64,000 nt of DNA from Rutidosis leptorrhynchoides (lineage: Eukaryota; Streptophyta; Magnoliopsida; Asterales; Asteraceae): NCBI RefSeq assembly GCF_046630445.1, contig NC_092338.1, forward strand, positions 15,223,501 to 15,287,500, given 5' to 3'. Below are positions 1 through 12,400 of this stretch, piece after piece. The notes beneath the pieces were generated by a model. It was given only the letters and a program-made list of their open reading frames with translations, was not told the origin of the DNA and did not search any database. A program made the translations under genes and the position numbers. Positions within the stretch are counted from its first letter, which is position 1. Every line of letters starts with the position of its first letter.

Positions 1-1301
1 ATTGTGTCGGTATTTCAACCTGGTTGAAAGTTACCCAAAGTATATTATTGATACAAAAATCTAGATGATAATTGTAGTATAACATATCTATATAATCTTA
101 ACTAATGCATTCAAGTCAACATAAAAATTTAGGACTATTAAAGGTTTGCAGGCGGAACTCAACCTGATCCGACCCATTTTGGCAAGTACTTAAAGGTGAC
201 CCTTTTTAACCCATTTTCATTTTTGACCCATTAATCAATCTGCCTATGTAACCATCTCTGAATGAATACTTTTAGTCTCATAGTAGTCAAATAGATAGGG
301 ACATTTATATAATTGTATTCGTGCCTTTAGTTTCATCGACTGTGAAACCGAGTTTCCTGTTTGGACTTCAAACGATGTTGCAATTGATTCTAGAATCACG
401 ATCACCAATATCCACATGTTCAAGTCCTTTAATTCGAATTCGATGTCTAGCCTGGTAATTCTCAAATGGATTTTCTATGGTGTATTATTTGATTAATTAA
501 ATCTTTTAAATAGATAAAGATGAGTACTCAAATGGATTTTGTCATCTGATATTGCAAGTGCAAACGCAATCGCTCGTTGCTCGTTTTCTTACGGTGTATT
601 ATTTAATTGATTGTGATTATTCTCTATGGTATAAACACTCACAAAACACTATACAAACAAGCCCCTAATTCACTTTAAAGTTTAAAAAACATTCAAATTG
701 TATATGGCTATTTTTTTCTTCAAATTTGTTGATTCTTGTTAAGATAAAACATAATAAAGTTTCAATCTTGTGGTTGTAGGGTGGATTACCCATGTATTAC
801 TTGAATGTGTTATTAGTTAATTTTGTCTTTCCTTTGAATGATATATGTTTTATTATTAGTTGATTATTTGTTAGTTGGAATTGGTTTTCTATACTTGAAT
901 GAATGTGTTTTTAGTTAATTTTGTCTTTTTTTTTTTAAATGTTATATATGTTTTATTATTAGTTGATTATTTGTTAGTTGGAATTGGTTTTCTATGTTTT
1001 CATGAGTAAAGTTGGAAGGTGTACCTATACTTTAGGAGAGAGGCGTCTGATCATTGCAAAAAAATCATCAAGTTTTTAACTAGATTTATACTGTTATATA
1101 TATATATATATATGTTACATATGTTTAATTAGTTGATTATTTGATAGTTGGAATTGGTTTTCTATGTTTTCATAGACTAAAGGTGGAAGGTGAACCTATT
1201 CTTTAGGAGAGAGGCTATTTTATTGCTGATCATTGTCTATAATTGATAAAATTATTATAAACTAATTGTTGTTGTTTTTTTTGGTTAATGTGTGTTTGCA
1301 G
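1..1301. other. AT-rich non-coding DNA, probably intron or 5' flank
   Basis: I see no credible gene here. The stretch is AT-rich and contains a three-unit diverged repeat (annotated separately). It ends in TGTGTTTGCAG, a good splice-acceptor-like sequence, directly before the coding region at 1302. It may be an intron or the flank of the ORF1-like gene, and the sequence does not decide which. Confidence 0.4.
799..1236. repeat. Diverged tandem repeat, two full units and one partial
   Basis: A block of about 95-100 bases beginning ACTTGAATG and ending GGAATTGGTTTTCTAT occurs at 799-892 and again at 893-995. Its second half, with a longer 3' extension (TTTTCAT...GGTGGAAGGTG...TTTAGGAGAGAGGC), recurs at about 1113-1236. 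The third unit is separated by a short TA run. No coding potential is visible. Confidence 0.75.
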
Positions 1302-2550
1302 ATATTGGAGAAGCAACCATCCTTCACATTTGAGGAGGAGGAGGAGGAGGAGGAGGAGTTAGTGGTGATGATGCCGGAGGAGGCATCTAAAGAAGAATCC
1401 AAACAACATCCTGTCTCTGTCTGAGTTGGAGTTTGATTTGCGTTCTGCACCTAAATATTATGAGACACTAATGGAGTTGAAACGAAAAGATTTTGATGTG
1501 CACTGGAGAGTGAACTGGGAACTTTTGCATGAAGTTGGGTTAAGGGTGAGTATAAAGGAATTGTTGACACAACGATACAACAAACCACAACCAATTGGTA
1601 ATGATTGTTATGATTATAATGATTGGTATGAATTGGTTGTTACGGGTGGGTGTATTTTTCGGGAACTTTGCTTAGAGTTCCATTCCACCTATTATTTAAA
1701 AGAAGAGCCGGAAGGCATGAATGATAAGGATTTCATGAGATTTAGATTGGGTGGTAAGGACCGCCGGATGTCTTTGTTGGAATTTACGCATTGCTTGAAG
1801 ATCTACTCGCCGAAACAGATGGATGAGCAACACTTCAGCGATTACATCTGGTCGGGTGCTAAGGTTTCTGCTATAAAGAATGAAGAGGGTTTTGACCCAA
1901 ATAGTGTTTGGAAAGAGTTTAGATCCCCCTCCTCTTGGCCCCCCCGTGATGTTAATAAGTCCCCGTCTACAATAGATTTGGATGATATTAAGTGCCGTTT
2001 GCTCCACATGTTTTTGACCCTTAATATTTTCCATCGGGCAGAGGACACTGACAAGGTATACTTTTCTGACCTTTGGTACCTGAAACAAATACGCTCCAAA
2101 GATACTCATGTCAACATTCCTTATTGTGTGGCCTACTATTTGAGATATTTGGCCGCCAACAACAACCCAATCTGCGGTGGCCATTTTGTGACCTTAATAG
2201 CCAATCACTTTGGGATCAAACCTGATGCAAGTACGCAGTTCATCAAATATCCGACGGGTACCATTAGTCATATAGAGTGTAGGGATGCAAATGTTATTTA
2301 TCTGTGGCGTAGCGGGATATTCCTTTATGATCCAGCTCTAAAACCACCACCACCACCACTTCCTGAATTAGAAGATGGAGAAGAAGAAGAAGATCAACAA
2401 CAGCTTCCCGTACCTGAAAATATTATGGCTAGTCTCCTATCGCAAAAGGAACTGACTCTAAAGTTTCCGAAAGACCTATCTCACACTAAATTAGCTAAAA
2501 TTTATGGATGTTTGATGAAACTGAGTCCCGAATGCATAGTTTCCGTTTGA
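1302..2550 (+). pseudogene. Athila ORF1-like protein, possible exon with a one-base frame offset
   Basis: The frame from about 1423 to 2550 reads about 375 residues. It resembles the plant Athila ORF-1 family: an FRELCLEFHSTY block, then FRLGGKDRRMSLLEFTHCL, a central HMFLTLNIF region and a GGHFVTLIANHFGI block. A Pro run and an acidic DGEEEED stretch follow near the C terminus. There is no ATG at the front and the first in-frame possibility is a TTG. A different frame opens exactly after a splice-acceptor-like AG (1300-1301), runs through a polyglutamate stretch and stops at 1422-1424. Dropping one base there would fuse the two. It could be a decayed Athila fragment, a host gene derived from one, or a real exon with a sequencing error. 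Family assignment is moderately sure; function is unknown. Confidence 0.55.
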
Positions 2551-2703
2551 ATGACGATTGGAGGAGATATATACAAATACAACAATGAGAATGTCTGGAT
2601 TTTTATTTATCTTTTTTTTTTTCTTCCTGTAAAGATCTTTTATGATCTTTTATGTTTTCGTACTTTGACATTTGAGTAGTGGGTGTCACTTTGTTTTTGT
2701 TTA

Positions 2704-2761
<58 letters not shown>
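2704..2761. repeat. (CT)n-(TA)n microsatellite
   Basis: A CT run passes directly into a long TA run. The TA run abuts the left end of the foldback element at 2762 and mirrors a similar TA run on the element's right side. Confidence 0.9.
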
Positions 2762-2764
<3 letters not shown>

Positions 2765-3431
2765 GCAGGATCAAGGGGAAGTAACCAATCGGGGGGAAGC
2801 AAAAATTTTTTTTTTTCCGTTTTTTTTGAATTTTTTTTTCCGGCATCAAGATCACACGAAAATATGAACATTTAGAAGAGACACTTCGTGATGAATGTTA
2901 TTATTTAGGCGGGAAAACGATCGACAAAAATAACATTCAAGATAATATTGTTCGTGAAGAATATGAACGTTTTTTTTCTTCATGTTTTGTGAAGTAAAAT
3001 TTAGCCCGATTTAGAGTTTAGGGTTTAGGGTTTGGTGTTTAGGGTTTATTCCATAAACCCAAAACACCAAACCCTAAACTCTAAACCGTTCGTGTTAAAA
3101 ACTCAATCTAAATCCTAAATCTAAACCCTAAATCTAAACCCTAAACCCTAAATTTCTAAACACTAATATCTAAACCCTATAAACCCTAATATCTAAACCC
3201 TAATATCTAAACCTCAATAGCTAAAACCTCAAAATACGTTCGAAAAACACGATAATTGTTATATATTACTTACTCGAGCGTTTTTCCGCCAAAATAAAAA
3301 CATTTATCACAAAGTGTCTCTACTAAATGTTCATATTTTCATCTCATCTACAATGTTCGTGAACAAAGTTTTTTCAAAAAACAAAAAAAAAAAAAAGTTT
3401 TTGCTTCTCCCGAATGGTTACTTCCCTCGAT

Positions 3432-3434
<3 letters not shown>
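2762..3434. mobile_element. Foldback / MITE-like element with telomere-like core
   Basis: The two ends are inverted repeats. The left begins GGGCAGGATCAAGGGGAAG and the right end read on the minus strand is TAGGATCGAGGGAAG. The complementarity continues for about 200 bases, including AAATATGAACATTTAG and GAGACACTT. The centre (about 3010-3090) is a second, tighter palindrome built from TTTAGGG units with a TTCCA loop near 3049. More CCCTAAA-type units follow to 3230. TA microsatellites flank both sides, which fits insertion into TA-rich target DNA as in rice micron-type elements. No ORF is present, so it is non-autonomous. The superfamily is not assigned. Confidence 0.7.

Positions 3435-3481
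<47 letters not shown>
3435..3481. repeat. (TA)n microsatellite
   Basis: This perfect TA run borders the right end of the foldback element and matches the TA run on its left. Confidence 0.9.
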
Positions 3482-3484
<3 letters not shown>

Positions 3485-5141
3485 TTTCGAGTACGTATTC
3501 AAAAGGTTGTTAGAATCCCTGTAATTGAAGTGCGTATTGTTCTTTATGATATTTTGATTTATCGGGTCAATGTGTCGGGTCATCGGATGTTAGACCCGGT
3601 ATTTTTTTTTATTTTTTTTTTTGGTCAGGCGTTACTTTCTTTATACGAGTATCAATCAATCGGCATTATTCTTTTGGTTCTTGGGTCGGTCCTATTATGA
3701 TTTCAAATAGTGGAACCTGCTCTGCTATTGATATTGAGCTACAACTTTTTCTAGTTTTCAAGATTTTGATTGAATTGAATTTGTTCATCAATTTTGTATC
3801 TGTAAATTCAGCAAGTATTTGTTGATTCGGGTATATTGATGAAAAATAAGAAAGTTTTAGTGATGTTTCGAGTACCTATTGATAAAGGTTGTTAGAATTT
3901 CTGTAACGTTTCTTTGAGCTCTAAAACGGGACGAGCAAACTGCACACTCATCTCACTTTGCAGCAAACTTCTGTTGTTGATTTAACAGAGTTTATTTTCA
4001 AGTAACCATTTATTCAAGGAACAAAATCCACAAGTGATTTAACATAGTTAATAATACAAGACCACCACATTCACGTCCCATTTTTTTCTTAAAGGTTTCT
4101 GAATATATATGTATATATGTACCAGAACCCCTTAAATATACAATTTGATACACACCTATATGTCGAGGAATAATAATATCAACAAGATGGATGGTGAGCC
4201 GCACTTCGTTGCGGAAAATTGGGAGGCGTCTTCTCGCAATTGGTATTTTACATAGTAATATACAAACTGTTAACGGTTACAAATTATGACGGTAGCAGTT
4301 GTGATAGCAAAAGTGTACATGGCATTGTTTATAAGTTGTTGGTGCTCTACTACTACTTTAAAACCAAAACTGTACAACATGGTATTGTTTATAGGGTGAT
4401 CCCAGTAGTTAGTTCCTGTTGCAACAGTTGGTTTCTTGGAAATTACTATAACGGTATGTGAATAGGAACCGATTAACATGTTTTTACATTGGCAAAGTCG
4501 TGGCTTTTGTGCATTGGAGCTTTATATTGCAAAATGATTTCTTCACATTCACCAAAGGTTACCTAAAATATACTTTGGAAGTCAAGTACCAAGTTTAGGG
4601 TTCAAAGAATCAACAAAGAATCAATTACAAAATAAAGATGTAAAAACAAAGTTAAGCACCCATACATATATAAGGACGACTTTTAATTTAAAGTAACTAA
4701 TAGAAATAGGAACAAACACATAAACAACATAGAGTTAATAATATACAGACGGATACATACAAAATATAGTGTTGTATACATAAAATTTGGGAACAAAATT
4801 ACAAAAAATTGTGACTCACTTCCTATGAGAAACTAAAGGTCTTTATCACTCACTTCTGTGCTCTCTTCACGTTTGTCATATCACGAAATATATACATCAA
4901 ACATTATAAATGGCCTAGGTTGAACCAAAGCATAATCCACATAATATATGGTAGATTGTATCAAGAAGCTGTACGACAAAGTTAGGTTGAACCAATTCAT
5001 AATCCACATAAGGGCCCACCGAAAATATTCATGAGGGCATACGGACTATATGTAACAATGTGCTAAGTTTGAGGACTGTCCAATTGATAAGTGATAAGCT
5101 TATGTGTTTTATCCCACATCGGTGGGGTCAAACAATAATAC
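3482..5141. other. Non-coding spacer
   Basis: I see no gene. A segment beginning GTGTTTCGAGTAC and running to TCTGTAA occurs at 3482-3525 and again, diverged, at 3862-3906. Another short direct repeat (GGTTGAACCAA...CATAATCCACATAA) lies at 4917 and 4983. A USE-like box lies at 5111-5121 (see findings). Confidence 0.5.
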
Positions 5142-5772
5142 TCTTATATATATAATAGATTTGGTCATGATAAATTTACATATTAACTAATAGACAAAAG
5201 TTATGAATAGTAATCAGGGGCATTTTCGACTTTCCACTTTTTTTTTTAATTTTAACTAAATTTCATTTTACCAACAACGTCTCCCACACTTTTTTGAAAA
5301 ATTCTAATCGACCCCCCAACACCAACAGGGGGGTAAAGTGTAAACTAACCATTTTCATAAAAAAATCTTAAATAAACTCCACCCAAATATTCAACGGGTC
5401 ATATCTTCTCGCTCGCAACGAGTTAAATTTTTCCGACACCATCGTTAAACTCGAAATAATTTTAGGAACACAATGCCACTAGCTATACGCAAAACGGACG
5501 CTTTTTAAAAAACGCTAAATATTTGGGGTACTTATCATACACGTTGATTTTGCGTTAAATTTTTAAAAGTCGACAATTCCATAGCGAAACGCGGAGATGC
5601 ACATATATTGTTAATTTAAAATAACATTTAAATCTCTCACGGGTTATACCTTTTAGTTCGACTCGAGTTGCGCTTCAATGACATAATCGTTAGCCACAAA
5701 ATAATTTTACTAAACTCAATAAAATACATTGAAAACCGAACCCCCGGCGCGAAGCGAGAGTTCGATAACTAG
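5142..5772 (+). mobile_element. Candidate non-autonomous Helitron (3' end clear, 5' end uncertain)
   Basis: The 3' end has the Helitron signature. Paired CGAAC (5737-5741) and GTTCG (5760-5764) enclose a CGC-GAA-GCG core, followed by CTAG at 5769-5772 and a T in the target. The 5' end is placed near a TC before TATATATATAATAG. About 70 bases further in is a line (ATGAATAGTAATCAGGGG) resembling one in the second Helitron-like tract near 6229. There are no Rep/helicase ORFs. The 5' boundary is an estimate, because the base before TC is C rather than the expected A. Confidence 0.5.
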
Positions 5773-6217
5773 TAAAGAATAAAGAATAAAAACTGAATAT
5801 GTTCCTTTGGCTATCGTTATCATTATTCATGTTGTTGATTATTGGACGATATCTCATCGTTGATGTTCTGAAAGCTGAAATCAAACATCATGGGTACTTT
5901 AGTCATTTATTTCATAAGTTTTGTCATTGGTCGCATTCATCCCAAAATTGGTAAACATTCATAGATTTTGTTTGCATTTTGTATATCATACATACTAAAA
6001 CGAAATGAAATATTTATCTGTAAGACTTTGGTTGGAAGGCCTTCTTTGAAGAACCTATCATGTTGATGAAATGTGTTTTACTTGACAAGAACCTATGTCA
6101 ATTTATTTATAACCAACCTTAATGTTTATCATTTACTTGCATCTGAATACTCATTTTAGTTTTAACATATTCGTAAAATAATTTTATTAGCTTTATTTCC
6201 ATTTCCAATAAGTATAC
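5773..6217. other. Spacer with no recognised feature
   Basis: This is AT-rich non-coding sequence between the two Helitron-like tracts. I see no gene or repeat I can support. Confidence 0.4.
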
Positions 6218-6627
6218 TAGCGAGAGCATGAATGAACAGTAGCTGGGGGTTTTTGGTAACTTAACATTATTTTTTTCTCTCTTACACCACCCACCACCTC
6301 CTACCATCCCTCATCCCCACCCCTCTTCATCATCTACATAAATCACCATCATCGCCGCCAACTTCGTCTCCACGGCCAGCATCGTCGCCACCGCCTACAG
6401 CAGCGCCGCCAACAACTAACAACCCAATCTCCGCTCACTCGATTGCTCCACAAGTTGCCGTTAAACCAGATTCTAGGAGCGAAAGGAGGAGATCAGATTG
6501 GTCATTTACCACCAACTATTTCTTACTGGTTATATATCTTATGCGCCGTAATTTCTTTGTTCATATTTCAGTTTAATGATATGGTTAATCTGTAAGCGAT
6601 TCAAAATCAGTATCCTGTTTCAGTCGT

Positions 6628-6632
6628 ATATG
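6628..6632. repeat. Target site duplication of element A, left copy (ATATG)
   Basis: ATATG precedes the 5' LTR and is repeated exactly at 16650-16654 after the 3' LTR. This fixes the element boundaries. Confidence 0.95.
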
Positions 6633-8909
6633 TGATATTGCTATAAATATACATATACTTCGTCGCAATATCAATCCAAAATGTTATGATTTTTATGTGT
6701 ATTCGAGTAGTTTTCGGTTTGTAATTGGTAAAAATATCCAAAGCGTCGAATGAAATACTATTATGGATTTTTAATGATATAAAGATCAAAATGAAGATAA
6801 AATGAAGATTTCTAATGAGCAACAAAAGACTACAACATCGCGCCTCAAGACTACAAGTCAAAATGATCGAAATCACGAAATCAGCGCGCCTGCACGAGAA
6901 AAATCATAACTAAATCATACGGACTCGAAAAAAGGCGAATCAGGTGTCCAGACGTCCGTAACTCAAAAATCTACAACCTCAAAGAATTATACTTACACGA
7001 AACGTGTGGATCTACACGAATCGTGTAATGTTTGGACGAAATTCAGTTTCAACTTGCAAATGGGGCGGCTCCTTTATGTTTTAAAAACTAATTCTTTTCA
7101 AAGTGGTGCAGCAACTTGAATGCTTTTGACCTACTATTAGCATGATAAATACGGAGTACTAGTTCAAAGAAAAGGAGAATATCAAACACACATAATTTTC
7201 ATACAATTATTATACGCAAGTTATTATTCTGTAATTTTTATTACTCTATTAGTTCAAGGTTAAAAATAGTTGTAATATTAAGGGTGTATTGTTCGTGATA
7301 AAGGGTGTTATTGTACGCGTGAAAGGGGTGTTATTATTGTAATTTTTCTACCGTTTGAAGTTAATGCAAGTGAAGATATTTTAGTAAGTTTACTCTGTTA
7401 AAATTAGTGTTGTTATTATGTTTGCATATCTATATTTTTATGTCTACCTTAGTGTAATGAATAGCTAAATTTCCCTAGTGTTTGCTTAAATGTAGAGCCC
7501 CTAGTGAAATGGATTGTTACCATTAGTAAAAGTTAAAATGTAACTTTAGTATTTTTAATATTGAGCCTAGTTAAAAGAACCATTTTTATGTAATTAGGTA
7601 TTTAACCCTTGCCACTTAATTTATTAAATTTAAATAACGAAAGTTGTTTTTATTTACATAAATTGAGCTTCAACATTAAAAATGATCTAGACGAATTTAT
7701 GGATAAGTTATTGACACCAATTTAGAAATAAACTTCGGTGGTTTGGGTGATATCAATAAGTTATATGAAGGTGAAATTATAAAAAGGGAAACCGTTATAA
7801 TTTAGGTTTTGGCGAAGGTCAAAACTAGGCTAGGTCTCAATTTAAATACTTAGGGAATAGTAGCTTTCTAAAAAGAATCCAATGAAAATTAGATTTTATT
7901 TAGTTAAGTTGTAACTTTATATTTATTCGAGAGAAAAATGTAAAGTTTGATACTAGAACATTTTAAATAGGGCGTAAAACTTAAAACAATCCATGGACCT
8001 AGGGGTGACACAATTAAGTAAACACTCACATTTATCTTATTTATATTTCTTATAAAAGTATTATTATTATTATTTACGATTTACCATTTTAAAATATTAG
8101 AAAAATACATAAAAACATTTATTTTTCGTAACAGTAATCTGTCACATACTTTTACACATACACGAATCGTGTATCATCACACGAATCGTGTAAGGTTCTG
8201 ACGCGGCTACAGTACAGCTAGGGTTAAATTTAGGGTTTTAATTATTTAATTATATATATTTAGGTTATTAGTTATTTTAATTAAGTTAATTAGTTTTACT
8301 TATTATAAAATACCTTAATAAATGTTTTAATCTTAAAATTTGTATTAATTATTATAACTTTATAAATTGTAACTAGTTTATAATTAGTAAATTAATTAAT
8401 TTCCCTTTTAATTTATATTAGTTTTATTAAAAATATCATTTAGTTAATTTAAATAAGTTTATATAATAATTACTTAAAACAAAATTCTAAACATATAGTT
8501 TTATTAAAAATTACTATTTTACTAATTACCATCTAGTAATATAATTGTCGCATCATAATTAGTATACTTTCATTTAGTTCCTTTTTAAGTTAATTATTGT
8601 AATCTTGTAATTTTATTTAGTAAATTAGTTAAGTTATTTTCTTTTACTGTTACCATAAATTGCCTAATCCAAAACCCTCTTTAATTAAGTTTGACATCAA
8701 AGACTATTAAAAAACCATTAAACACTCCATCTCCCTGTGGAACGAATCGGATTTACCAACAAACTAAACTACACGGATAGGACTAGTTGCCTATATATAT
8801 GTGTGAAATCAACCTAAAATCTATAAAATACCACATATACAATAAATCAATTCGTGTAACAAAACAACTCAAATCCGTTCATAAATAAAGGTCTCGATCG
8901 CACACATCA
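6633..8909 (+). repeat. Element A 5' LTR
   Basis: The LTR is 2277 bases, starts TGATATTGC and ends CACACATCA. Its first 41 bases carry a 9-bp inverted repeat (TGATATTGC at 6633, GCAATATCA at 6665). Short palindromes of the form ACACGA-N-TCGTGT occur in pairs at 6995/7014 and 8160/8179. Open frames within it on the minus strand are not credible genes. Confidence 0.95.
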
Positions 8910-8915
8910 ACTTTT

Positions 8916-8933
8916 TGGCGCCGCTGCCGGGGA
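8916..8933 (+). promoter_or_regulatory. Element A primer-binding site
   Basis: TGGCGCCGCTGCCGGGGA lies six bases after the 5' LTR. This is the primer site typical of the Athila/Tat group, generally assigned to tRNA-Asp. The leader that follows (to 9418) contains no ORF I would annotate. Confidence 0.85.
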
Positions 8934-9418
8934 TTTGGCAGTTAAATAAATAGATAATTTTTCTGGTTCGTAGTAATAGTTGGATTTGTACGTGGACCGG
9001 GTTGTTGGATCACCAATTTTATTGGTCTTTGAAGGATCCTGCCCCTCTGCTGCATCTTTTGGCTATTCGAAACGTGGGCAAAAATCAGAAAGATAATCTG
9101 TTTGTTTAAAGGTTTTTATCATTGTTTTTATGTTATTCGATCCTCTCGAGGAAATTCATTTCCAAGAAAGTTCAAAGTTTTTGAATAAATCCTTTAATTC
9201 TTTGTACAATTTCCCAAATTGTATGATCCGTTCAATCCTAAACTCGTTAAACTTAATCCGGAACCTCAAAGAATTAATAAAGGACAAAAACAACAAAAAG
9301 AAATAGGAAGTACTAGTAATTTTAAAACACCGAAAAACACTAAAAAAAAAAAAAAGAAACAAGTAGGTAACCATAGATAAACCTTTAGTGAAGTGATCTC
9401 ATAATAGAAAATTAATGT

Positions 9419-12400
9419 ATGAACTTACGTTCCTCCAACGCTGAATTAACTCCCTCACATCCTGAACCCGAAAGAAAATTCCACGAACGCTTAAGAACTC
9501 AAGAAGTAGAATCTCTTGCTAAAAATTTAGAGTCACTTTTCTTAGAATCCGACTCTGAACCAATAATTCAACCAATCATAGAGCCGATTATTAAAGAAGA
9601 AGAAGAAATGGCTGATACAAATCAAACGATGGAAGCATTAATGAAGGCCACAAGAAAAGGTCAAGGCCACGCAATCATCCAACCCACGATGAGTGATGGC
9701 TTTGAAATAAAAGGTCAATTTTTACACATGGTAACTAATACATGTCAATTCGGTGGAGCCCCAAATGAGGATGCTAACGAGCATCTTCGTAAGTTTGTAA
9801 GCATTTGCAAGCTTTTCAAAATCAAAGATGTCACCGATGAAGTTGCATGTTTAAAAATCTTTCCATGGTCCTTAAAAGATGATGCAAGAGATTGGCTAGA
9901 CTCATTAACAGAAGGTTATATTGAAAACTGGAATGATATGATGGATAAATTTTTGTCAGAATTCTTTCCTGCTTCAAAAGCAGCAAAATTACAAAGTGAC
10001 ATAAATCACTTTAAACAAAAGCCTAATGAAACTCTTTATGAAGCTTGGACCCAATTCAATAAAATGCTTCGAATATGTCCTCAACACGGGTTGAATACAT
10101 TCCAAAAGGTCCAAATATTCTATAAAGGAGTCAATGTGACAACTAGAAAAGATATAGATGTTGCAGCCGGAGGTTCGATCATGAAGAAAACACCTGAAGA
10201 CGCTCACACAATCATTGCTGATTTAGCTTCCCATTCTCATAATTGGCATCAAGAAATAGAATTTTCTAGATCATCAAATGTTGCTAGTATTGAAAGCAAT
10301 GATGAAATTGCTTCTTTAAAAGTTCAAATAGCAAATCAAGCAAGGCAAATCGAGAAAGTAACCAAGGAAATGCATGCTATCAGAGTAGGATGTGAACTGT
10401 GCCAAGGTCCCCATCTTACTAGAGATTGTGATCAAAGTACAATAGAAGAACAAGCAAATTTCTTAGGATACTTACGAAAAGGTGAAATGAACTTCAGTGA
10501 TTTTCCAGCTATAGAAGCAAACAACCGAAAATATCCTCCTATAAACAGCTATCAAGTAGGAGGACCTTCAGGATCAAATAATAATAACTATCAAAATAAT
10601 AATAACTATCAAGGAGGAAATCCAGGTTACCAAAATAACCGGAATTTCCCAAATCAAAATCAAAGAAATCCACCACCAGGTTATAATAACCGAAATCAAC
10701 CTCAACGAAATTACCAAAATAATTTCCAACAAAATCAACCACAACCACTAGCACTTATGCAACCACAACCATTAGCAATTATGCAACCTCAACCCGAGAG
10801 GAAATCTGGTTTAGAAGATCTCTTAAGAGATTTTATGGTTAAGCATGAGCAAAATGCAGAGCTCCAAACTCAGCAAATTCGAAATCAACAAGCCACGATT
10901 CAGATTTTAGAAAGAGATGTTGGAAGGATCTCACAGTTACTAGCAGAGAGACCACAAATTGCAAGTAATCATCCGGTTATACTAAAGAAGAAGGATCCTC
11001 AAGCTCCAGCATATTCACAAGTGAATGCTATTTATAGTTTCTGTGAGGATGAAGCAAGTTTCAAAACACCGGAGCATAGTCCTATTTTTACTCTTGGGTG
11101 TGAAGATGATGATGAAGAGTGTGATGAGTTTATATTTTCTGATTTATCCAATATGGCAGATTACACTCCTTATCAAGAGATTGATGGTACCCGAGTTGAA
11201 AGTATGAAAAGTATAACATGTGAAAATGAAGAGATCCGAGTTGGTGACATAACTCCCGAGTATGCTGATTATTTGATGAGGCTGATGTCGGGAAATCATG
11301 CAGAAGTGCAGAAAATAGAAACCACCAAGCCTTCCGAATTTAGGGTTGATGATGATTTGAAGGTGATCAAGGAAGAAGTGAAAGATACGGTGAAGCAAGC
11401 ACCTAAAGTGGAAGACTATAAAGAACCCATTCCATACCCGCATGCACTTTTATCCGAAAAACCAAAGGAGAATCATTGTAAGCCTTTAAATACGGATAAT
11501 ATTTGTGTAAATGTACCTTTGGTTGATGTTATTGCAGGTATGCCAAACTATGGGAAATTCTTGAATGATTTGATGGCAAAAGAAGGAGTGTGTGAGCAGG
11601 CATCATCCGCGTTCCTTGAAGCAGAATGTGCTGCTATTGTGAAAAAGAATGAATTTCCACCTAAGTTAGGTGATCCCGGACCATTCATAGTACCTTGTAA
11701 GCTTAATGATTCTAGAACTCTTAGATCATTAGCTGACTCGGGTGCAAGTATAAATCTCATGCCTTATTCCATTTACTCGCATTTGAACTTAGGCGAACTT
11801 AAACCGACCAATTCAGGCATTAGATTCATTGATCAGTCGGTTAATAAACCTATAGGGATTGCTGAAAACTTAGTAGTAAAAACAGGTGAACTTGAGTTTC
11901 TAGCTGACTTTGTAGTTGTAGATATGAAAGAAGATAAGTTTGTACCTATTATTTTAGGTAGACCATTCTTAGCAACTGCAAGTGCTTTAACAGATTGGAA
12001 AACAGGAAAACTAGTTTTGAAGGATAGAGGCAAGAGTGTAACCTATCAAACTGAGTTTAGTATGAACCCACCACCCACACCGATAGTTTCAGTGAATATT
12101 GTCGATCATGCTAAACACATTAGGCAACAAGCTAAGTGTGGGGAGGACGGTAAAGAAAAGCTTGATAGTAAACCACTCAATGATTGTGTTGTTGAGAAAA
12201 CCATGAAGAAGTTATACGGTAGGATTAGAAATGCTATGTCGAAAAAAGATAAACATTTGAGAGAGAGATTGATTTCAAACCTATCAAAACTTGAGAAATA
12301 TAAGTTGAAAAAACTGGTTGAAGAGTCAAGATTTTCGGACTCTTGGTTATTATCAAAAATTAGTGGTAAGAATGGTTGCAGTAATGGTTCTATTGGAGTA

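Noticed and set aside
1696..2184. 162-codon minus-strand frame opposite the ORF1-like gene
   Set aside because: It is a shadow of the plus-strand coding frame with no recognisable motif.
2672..2875. Frames with Tyr-Ile runs around the TA tract
   Set aside because: They are microsatellite translation only.
6607..6876. Minus-strand frame of 89 codons at the start of the element A LTR, repeated at 14375-14635
   Set aside because: It lies across the LTR end and repeats only because the LTRs are identical; no start context or homology is seen.
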